A stretch of 64,000 bases of DNA from Tipula vernalis (taxonomy: Eukaryota > Arthropoda > Insecta > Diptera > Tipulidae): contig OY282558.1 of the NCBI GenBank assembly GCA_958295665.1, forward strand, positions 187,094,015 through 187,158,014, given 5' to 3'. Position numbers and translations under genes: made by a program. Shown in pieces: positions 56,610 to 64,000 of this stretch. How positions within the stretch are numbered: the first letter of the stretch is position 1; the number at the start of each line of letters is the position of its first letter. A model generated the notes under the pieces. The model did no database searches. It was not told the DNA's origin and saw only the letters and a program-made list of their open reading frames with translations.

Positions 56610-57160
56610 AATTGTTCCATCGCAACACTAATCAATGACAATATTAATAAAGCGCAGAAACAAATTATAAAACCAATAAAAATTTTGAAAGATTTGCAAG
56701 TAGCAACACAGGCAGAAGAAGAAACTGCAGCGACAAGTGTTTCTATTCCAAATTCAAATACCAGCTCATCAGAGAAGTTATACAGATATGCTTGAACTTA
56801 TTTTAAAATATAAGGAATGGTCAACAAGCGATACATCATCATCCCACAATTTAGACAGCCGGGCTAACTGTGAACTAAGTGTGAAACAGGAGATTGCTGT
56901 TTATGAATCCTTCTCACGGGTCCAGAAGGAGAAAAATATTATGGAATGGTGGGAAAACCATAAAATTGAAATTCCATTTTAATACGAAGCTGCGCAAGTT
57001 TTGTTAGCGGTTCCTGCAACGCAAGTCAGTGTGGAACGGGCATTTTGCTTTAAAGTTTATTTTACCAGCACAAAGGGTTCAACTTAAAGAAGAATTATTA
57101 AGAGATATCCTTTTCGTCAAACGAAACGAAAATTTTTTAATGAAATAAATAAAACCGTAC
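56610..57160 (+). pseudogene. hAT transposase C-terminal part (hAT-3)
   Basis: LELILKYKEWSTSDTSSSHN, AVYESFSRVQKEKNIMEWWE and NHKIEIPF (56737-56982) lead across a stop into YEAAQVLLAVPATQVSVERA (about 56983-57042), the dimerisation block. After a small frameshift comes KEELLRDILFVKRNENFLM, ending near 57145. It completes, in the same orientation, the hAT relic at 51300-52235. Just downstream, AAACCCTACCATAAACCGG (57188 on) resembles a hAT terminus. Confidence 0.8.
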
Positions 57161-57389
57161 CCGAACCCAAAATTTGGCGGGTTTGAAACCCTACCATAAA
57201 CCGGTTTTACCGGTTTTTTAATATATTATAGAGACTAACTGGTTTGGCTCAACTATCCGTTGATTTCTGTACTTTCTAAAGTGAAAAGGCGCTCGTAATG
57301 AGGGAAATATGAAATTGTTTTCAGTCGGGGTTTGATATTCTTCTAAGAAAAAAGTTTCAACAATATCTTCTTGATTGTTATGAACATCC
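57161..57389. other. hAT-3 downstream flank
   Basis: A short non-coding interval with a palindromic AACCGGTTTTACCGGTTTTT stretch (57202-57221), possibly the hAT-3 right end. Nothing else is recognised. Confidence 0.45.
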
Positions 57390-57735
57390 AAATGATTAAT
57401 ATATTAATGCTAATCACCAGATCAACCCTAAATCAACATTTAAATCGCCCCTTAACCTAACTCCAAATAAACTCTTAAATAATTTCCCAACTTAACAACT
57501 CACTTAATCCCAACGCAAGCTAACTAAAACCTAACTCAACTTCAACTCAAAACTTAGCAAATCTTAACCCTCTCCTCAACTCATACCATCATACCAACCA
57601 ACATACCATCACCATCATCATCATACCATCATACCATCACATCACCATACCATCATCATCATCTTACCACCATCACCATTACCATCAACATCACAAACTT
57701 CTTATATTCAAAAAATCATAACATCATACCCTCAT
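57390..57735 (+). repeat. G-poor, C-rich low-complexity tract with (ATACCATC)n and (CAT)n
   Basis: About 340 bases almost lack G on the plus strand. The first half has irregular CCTAACT/AACTTAA words. The second half (57580-57690) has repeated ATACCATC and CATCATCAT units. The strong C-over-G asymmetry contrasts with all flanking DNA. Confidence 0.8.
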
Positions 57736-58333
57736 AACGTCATCAAAAATTAACTAAATTTTTGAAGTTTTAGAAAATACTCTGTAGTAACTTTGGACCT
57801 GGTTCTCATCTCTCGAGAAATGCGTGTCCATTTGTTTAAATATCACACACATTTATACTGTACATATATATAAGCACTCACTTTTAAATACAGTGAAACC
57901 TCTTATCAACAGAAACTCAATTTAGCGGAATCCTCACTTCAACGGATAAACTTTTATTTTTAAGTCCCATGCAACTGAAGTTTTCCCATAAAAACATCCC
58001 TTAGACAAGCTGACACTTTATCAGAGAGGACACGGACAGATATTTCTGCGATGATACAGGTTTTAGGAGTACACTTCAAATTGAAACTTTTACAAATCAA
58101 TTTGTTCCTATTACGCTTCAAATTGTACCTTTAACATTTCAAATTGAACCAATTAGGATAGAACTTAGCTATTTCTTAGCCGGTTTAAGTGAAATTTGAC
58201 ATCCATAATTAAAATGGGATTCTTAAATGTTAAATGTTAAAAAATAGCCACGTTCCACCCTAATTAGCCATATCATCGGAGTTTCTCTAAAAATCATTAA
58301 GGAATCCCATTTACAAAGCCCAAGTCTAGTTAT
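57736..58333. other. Spacer before BEL-2
   Basis: No gene recognised. There is abrupt transition at about 58330 into BEL pol coding sequence, so the BEL-2 copy is 5'-truncated there; the spacer is not homologous to gag or protease by eye. Confidence 0.5.
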
Positions 58334-60940
58334 ATGGCTCTTAATATTCAAATTGGTTTAGACGTGGATCAAACATTGCGAAGATTCTGGGAGATTGACG
58401 AAATGTTGAATGTTAACCTACTTTCTCCAGATGACACCGAATGCGAGGAGTTTAAAAAATCGTCGCAAGAATTAGGTAATTCAGTAAATGTGGCAGCTCG
58501 TCGATTTATGGCACTTGAATGCAAGTTATTAAGCGATGCAGCATTACGAGAACAGTACGTGCAGCAAGTCAGGGAATATATTGATATGGGGCATGCAGTA
58601 GAGATTCCTCAAAAGGAACTTTATTTAAGTGAATCATGCATGTTTTACCTACCGCATCATTCTGTTATTAAGGAAACCAGCAGCACTACAAAGGTTCGAG
58701 TCGTATTCGATGGTTCGAGCAAGACATCAACTGGTATTTCTTTAAACAGCAAACTAATGATCGGGTCGACCCTTCAGCCAACGTTATGGACTACATTGAT
58801 GAAATTTCGATGTCATCGAATCGCGATAACTGCCGATGTAGAAAAGATGTATCGGCAGGTCCTAGTCGCTTCAGAGGATACCGACTATCAACGAATACTC
58901 TGGCCAGAGAGACCTTATGAAAAATTGCGGCATTACAAATTAAACAGGGTTACATTTGGACTAGCATGTTCGGCATATTTAGCTATCCGTACTCTTCAAC
59001 AGCTATAGCACGTGACGTAGGAGATGAAAATATAACTCAAAATATTTTAAGTGACTTCTACGTGGATGATCTACTATCAGGCTCACAGGACATACAAGGT
59101 GCAGCTCAACTAAAAAATGACATTACAAATGTATTAAAGCAAGGAGGTTTTCAATTGAGAAAATGGCAATCAAACGTCCAATCATTATGTGATGAAGCAC
59201 ACACCGGGACTACCACAAATTTATGCAGTGAAAGTAATATCTCAGCTGTTATTATCCTAGGGTTACATTGGCATCCTGATAACGACATACTCACCTTCAA
59301 AGTCAGTCCTAAAAAATATTCAGTAATTACCAAACGTAAGGTCATATCTGAAGCCTCGCGAGTGTTCAATCCATTAGGATTTCTATCTCCGTCAATTCTC
59401 CTGTTAAAGATATTGTTTCAACACCTCTGGTTTTTTAAGTTGGATTGGGAAGACAAGCTGCCTGATTATTATAAAAGAGTTTATAAAAATTTGAGAGAAG
59501 AATTCACATATTTCCAAGACATGAAAATACAGCGATTCACAAATCATTACCAAACTATACAAATACATGGATTCGCCGATGCGAGTGAGGTGGCTTATTG
59601 CGCGGTTGTATACAGTAGAACGGTGAGCGAAAATGGAGAAATCATAATAAACATTTTGACATCTAAGACAAAAGTTGCTCCGGTGAAGAAGATTTCAGTT
59701 CCAAGGCTTGAATTGTGTGCAGCATCTTTGTTAGCTAAACTTATGTATACGGTGAAAGAGACAGTGGCACCCAATTCAGTATGTTACGCGTAGACCGACT
59801 CAGCCATTGTCTTAGCTTGGTTGTCTACGTACCCTGCCAGATGGAAGACATTTGACTCACACCGCACCAGCCAAATACTAGAAAAATTCCCACGACAACA
59901 CTGGGCACATGTTAACTCTACCGATAACCCAGCAGATCATGGTTCGAGAGGAGTATTCCCACAAAAGCTTATACACCTTCAGCAATGGTGGAATGGACCT
60001 TGTTGGCTAAAGCTTCCTGAAAGTTGTTGGCCTGCAAAATATTCTAAATCAACATCCGACGAAACTGCAATTGAAGCAGAGACTAGAAAGAATAATTTAC
60101 CGACATATGCGTTTCAAGCAATTGTTCAAAACAATTGGTTAGACAATATTTTTGAGAGCGGTTCGAGACTTCTAAAAGTATTTCGAGTGGTGGCATATGT
60201 AAAGCGCTACATTTCAAATTCAAGAGTAAATAATGCATCATTAAGAAATACAGGTGAATTAAATGCAAATGAGGTGGAAGATGCTAGAATTACATGCATT
60301 GGATGGGTGCAAAATAGTGAATATAATGAGGATATTTCTAACTTGAGAAGAAATAAAACAGTCGCTAATAGCTCAAAGTTGATATCGTTAGCACCATTTA
60401 TAGATGCAATTGGGATACTGAGAGTTGTTGGGCAAGATTATTCAATTCAGACTCAGACTATGATAATAAACATCCAGTCATATTACCTTCAAACCATGTT
60501 TTTACTGAATGGCTAATATGGGAAACCCACCAAAAAAATCTTCATGCAGGTCCCACACTGACAAGCAATCTTATACGTCAGAAATATTGGATAGTTAAAG
60601 GACGATCGAGAATTAAGTCAATATTAAAAAATTGTGTTACCTGTGCAAAGTACGCGCGTAAAACCAGTATTCAATTAATGGGAAACTTACCGGCCGACCG
60701 AATAAAACCGACGAGACCATTTACAAATTGTGGGATCGATTTCGCAGGCCCGCTCTATTTCGCAACAAAGAAGGGAAGAGGTGGTACAAATCCAATAAAG
60801 GGGTACCTGTGTATATTTGTATGCCCCTCTGTCAAGGCTATTCATATAGAGCCAGTGAGTGATCTAACTAGCAACGCATTTTTGGACACCGTTAAACTAC
60901 CAACCAAATCCAAAGGTCAGCCAATAATAATAGTTTGAGC
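58334..60940 (+). pseudogene. BEL/Pao pol relic (BEL-2)
   Basis: Begins inside pol: NIQIGLDVDQTLRRFWEIDE. RT: VVFDGSSKTSTGISLNSKLM, ITADVEKMYRQVLVASEDTD (about 58830-58880), SDFYVDDLLSGSQDIQG (about 59052-59100) after a frameshift near 59005. Connection: VISEASRVFNPLGFLSPS. RNase H: IHGFADASEVAYCAVVYSRT and VPRLELCAASLLAKLMYTV, then a TAG at 59791-59793 inside CYA-TDSAIVLAWL (the family has Trp there, so TGG to TAG). The frame continues to 60516. Integrase zinc region NLHAGPTLTSNLIRQKYWI and KNCVTCAKYARK (about 60540-60660), and the core CGIDFAGPLYF with its first Asp (about 60732), end near 60938. The catalytic core is truncated; no LTR seen. Confidence 0.85.
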
Positions 60941-62353
60941 TAAACTGTATAGTTTTAAGTTGCGACAGTGGCCAGTATGGCGAACATCACTTGAATAAAT
61001 TGGTAGCTGATACTTATTATATTTATTATGTTAGGTCGTCTCTGAGCTGCTGTTTTATACGTTTTGAGTGAAATTTAAATTAATAATGATTACGATTTTC
61101 AGAAGTGTGCAGAAATCTTCAGAATGCAGTTTTAATTTTAATAAACCATAAAATTAGATTAGAAATGTGTTGTCGTTGTTTGGCGACAAGATAATCATGA
61201 GTAAGATTTGGCGACAAGATAGTCATGAATAAATAACCTTTTTTGCTACAGACGAAAGTAGTATTCCAACCACCCTTCACTTTTCTAAACAAAATCATAA
61301 ACCCACAAGTCATGGCTATTTTATTATTAAAATGGTTATTGCCCAACCAAAATGAAAATATTGAAAATGATTGTTCTTAGGAACCTAAATCAAAATATAA
61401 ATTAACATGAATCCTGAATTCTAATGAAATGGATTTAATTTGAATACATATTCTCAGTGAAATATAACATTAAACAAAATATAATATGTATTAAATAAAT
61501 TATGAGGAAAGGATCAAATTAAAAATTTAAATGGTGCATTAATGTATTGTGTTATTGTTGAACAAACTAAGCGAAATTCAGAGCAAGATAACATTTCCAA
61601 GAGCATATTAATAAATTAGACTGTTACAAATAATATTGTATGGGTATATTTAGGGTATTTATTTTATAATAAATTAATTAAACTCATCTATCTAGGTGTA
61701 CACAAATTAGTGTAAATGATGTCGGTTCGGTAAAATAAAATATTTAAACCTCTCATTTGTATTCTTGGATAATATCATCTGAAATAAACACAAGGGACAT
61801 TTTATTGGTTTTCTATATTATTGATTACAGCTACATAAGTCGAAGATACACCTATTTATTGTTGAGATGATAAATAGCTGCTAACGGTTTTTGTCCCATT
61901 TAAATTCATTGAATATCAAAAAATTTGAAATGTGTACATACATACGAGCAAACTTTTCTCAGAACTAAAGAATAGCCAGACATACTCAAACATGAGTTTG
62001 AAAAACTCATTAAGTCTAATTAAATCATATATTTGGTATGTGATTTGCTTTATTTTTTTTTACCAAATGGTGCTATTAAAATTAACTTTTGAATATACTA
62101 AATTTGAAATTAAAATTTATTACATCGTTGCTAGTGATTTCCTTCGTTAATGTCTTCGAACGGCGAAACATCAAGTAAACATCAAGTAAATCTATTACGT
62201 CTTCGAACTGTCGTAATAAATAAAGAAGCACATCCTCCCATTGAATAGAACATTTTAAATAGTCAAATTATTTCCAATTTTCCACCCACATCTTCCGATA
62301 CGAACTCCCAACTTTCCAATATTAATCAGAGTAAACATTCTAAAGAAATTAAT
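60941..62353. other. AT-rich spacer, possible gypsy-2 5' LTR region
   Basis: No gene is supported. Near 61183-61226 a unit containing TTGGCGACAAGATA is repeated. At 62165-62195 ACATCAAGTAA is duplicated. The last few hundred bases could include the LTR and leader of the gypsy element that follows, but no LTR boundary or primer-binding site is identified. Confidence 0.5.
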
Positions 62354-63900
62354 ATGGCGGCTGTAGATGCTAAATATGTCCTAAAACGTGTTCCAAATTT
62401 TAACGGCGACCCAAGAGAACTACATAAATTCTGCTTGTGCTCAACTTTCATATTTAAAACTTTACTTGACACCGATAAGCTTGCCTTCATAGAATTACTG
62501 AAACTAAAATTAGACGGAAAAGCTTATGAAAGCTGACTTTATGAAACTTTTAACAGCGGAATTTTTCGAGAGCCGTTCTATTGGCCAGATTCAAATGGAG
62601 TTGGCTAACATTAGACAGAGCAGAGATGAAGATGTTGGTACTTATGCCACTAGAATTGAGATGCTTGTTCGCGATTTAAATGAAGCTTGTATCGCTTCTC
62701 AAGATCAATCATCAGCTAAAACAATACAAGATCTTAATGCGCCCTTCATTCAGTCCAGAAGGGTAAAGATCAATCGACCAAAGTGATCATCAAAGCTTGT
62801 AAATTTACTAAGCTAAACGAAGCCATCAATCAGACAATCCGGGAAGAAATTATTCTTAAAAATGTTTCTAGAGTTCACATACCAGAGCCTTCCTCTTTTA
62901 CTCCAAAAAAGACAACATAAAAAAATTTGTCAGTTGTCATGAAATTGTCATGAAATTTGTCATGAAATTAATCAGTGCTATCAGAACAAAAACAATCAGG
63001 TCAAATCAGTAAAATCATTTTCAGTAATTCGTTGTGCTTATTGCAAACGTATGGGCCATCATATACAAAAGTGTACTCTCAAGAAGGCAAGTGACGAGCG
63101 AAGAGAGACAAACTCTCAACTTCAGGAAACGTAAGCGGGTCTTCGATGTCAACCAAGGACACTACTTTGAAGACTCCATAAATAAAGAGTGTTCTCAATC
63201 CAATCAACCAATTGAAGATAAGGATTCCCTACCGGAAAACGTTGCTTATCCTATAACAGAACTTACAAAAAACGAAAGCAAAAGTCGACGATTCGAAACC
63301 ATTCCTTTCCTCTTGGACACGGCTGTCAAAGTATCCCTTATTAAAAATGGTTTATTGAATGATGCAGTCTAAATTAATAATAATAATATTTCTAAATTAA
63401 AAGGTATTTCCTCCGATTTAATTCCAACTCTTAGCGAATGTCAAGCGGAACTATTGCTTCCTGACGAAAATCGATTGGACATCAACTTTCAAGTAGTACC
63501 TGATTATTTCCCCATAACTTGTTCGGGTATTATTGGCTTAAACTTTTTCAACAATTATAAATGGAATATCGATTCATACAAGTTGTAAATATCCCGTTAG
63601 AGAATTCTGTAGTGTCGTTAAGTTATCCGAAGAGCTTCAATTAAATTTCCACAATGTATCAGACTTTCTGCTCGCCCAGAAAACATCATTACAGTGACAG
63701 TTAACTCTGTTGATGAGTCAGAATTCATCTGCTTGTCACAGGAGATAGCACCTTCCGTGTTCACATCGAATTCAATTTATAAAATTTTCAAAAATTCTAT
63801 GCCAATCTCTATCGTAAATATTTCTGAAGATGAAGCTACTCTAACCGATTTCAACATTACAGTTGAACCCTTAAATAAATACCATATTTATGAAGTATAA
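62354..63900 (+). pseudogene. Ty3/gypsy gag-protease relic (gypsy-2), continuing to window edge
   Basis: Starts MAAVDAKYVLKRVPNFNGDP (ATG 62354). Gag continues as LTAEFFESRSIGQIQMELAN and NIRQSRDEDVGTYATRIEML, then KACKFTKLNEAINQTIREEI. The zinc knuckle CAYCKRMGHHIQKC is at about 63033-63075. The protease start is FLLDTAVKVSLIKNG (about 63307-63350); the family's Asp-(Ser/Thr)-Gly triplet is Asp-Thr-Ala here, so catalysis is unlikely. Then FQVVPDYFPITCSGIIGLNF and the linker frame 63694-63900 follow, and after a stop KWNDVIDNRLDTLSSLIDLK, where RT would begin beyond the window. Several frameshifts and stops. Confidence 0.8.
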
Positions 63901-64000
63901 AAATGGAATGACGTCATTGATAATAGGTTAGACACTCTCTCATCTTTGATAGATTTAAAGCACTTGAATAAGTACAATAACGCACTATAAATGAAATAAT

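Noticed and set aside
57390..57735. Insect telomeric repeat (CCTAA)n
   Set aside because: CCTAACT words are irregular and mixed with unrelated ones; no five-base periodicity.
1..64000. CRISPR arrays, rRNA, tRNA, bacterial operons or riboswitches
   Set aside because: No regularly spaced repeats, no rRNA or tRNA signatures, and introns plus element types show a eukaryotic genome.

Overview
The window looks like a piece of an arthropod, most likely insect, genome: strongly AT-rich and intron-bearing, with transposon families typical of insects (EnSpm-like, PIF/Harbinger, hAT, Tigger/pogo, mariner, Helitron, Jockey-type LINE, Penelope-like, BEL/Pao and Ty3/gypsy). I found no gene that I can call a host gene. 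Nearly all coding sequence belongs to mobile elements in different stages of decay, in both orientations and repeatedly nested, so the region behaves like heterochromatin, a transposon graveyard or possibly a piRNA-cluster-like locus (inference). The species cannot be named from sequence alone.

Layout. 1-2713: AT-rich non-coding DNA with a duplicated repeat and a palindromic MITE with TTAA ends (1574-1812). 2714-8579: the best preserved element, a two-gene EnSpm/CACTA-like transposon. It has a C2H2 zinc-finger transposase (3581-6007, preceded by spliced SAM-like exons) and a six-exon SAMD3-like companion (6071-8579), each broken by one in-frame TAA. 10388-13990: a Helitron Rep/helicase relic split by a LINE fragment with 14-bp target duplications. 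14081-14254: a MITE. 16685-19388: a Harbinger element with a Myb-like gene and a three-exon transposase whose second catalytic Asp is Asn. 19261-20069: a LINE 3' fragment sandwiched between two ~300-bp direct copies. 20071-24121: a Tc1/mariner relic, then a LINE RT relic interrupted by a Penelope-like element with a twin-priming-like inversion and a hammerhead-like motif.

24122-25495: a repeat with GGAGYCGGAGCC ends. 26846-28830: Ty3/gypsy gag-protease relic. 28840-29740: degenerate AT-rich array. 29790-34870: a second Penelope-like element split by a fold-back repeat that itself carries a hAT element (30916-33554). 37498-40276: a complete-ended Harbinger element (TTA target duplication) with MADF-domain and transposase genes facing each other. 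41038-41206: MITE with perfect 42-bp arms. 42640-45723: Jockey-type LINE. 45836-48706: Tigger element carrying a nested unit with hAT and mariner pieces. 51300-57160: a hAT relic split by a minus-strand BEL/Pao element, itself carrying a 661-bp insertion with 24-bp duplications. 58334-60940: a second BEL/Pao pol on the plus strand. 62354-64000: a second Ty3/gypsy relic running off the window.

How the genes relate: within elements, transposases (Harbinger, EnSpm-like) are paired with accessory DNA-binding or oligomerising proteins (Myb-like, MADF, SAM). Retroelement relics keep recognisable gag, protease, RT, RNase H, endonuclease or integrase pieces. Every long reading frame has at least one stop, frameshift, deletion or catalytic change, so none appears able to make a full active protein as written.
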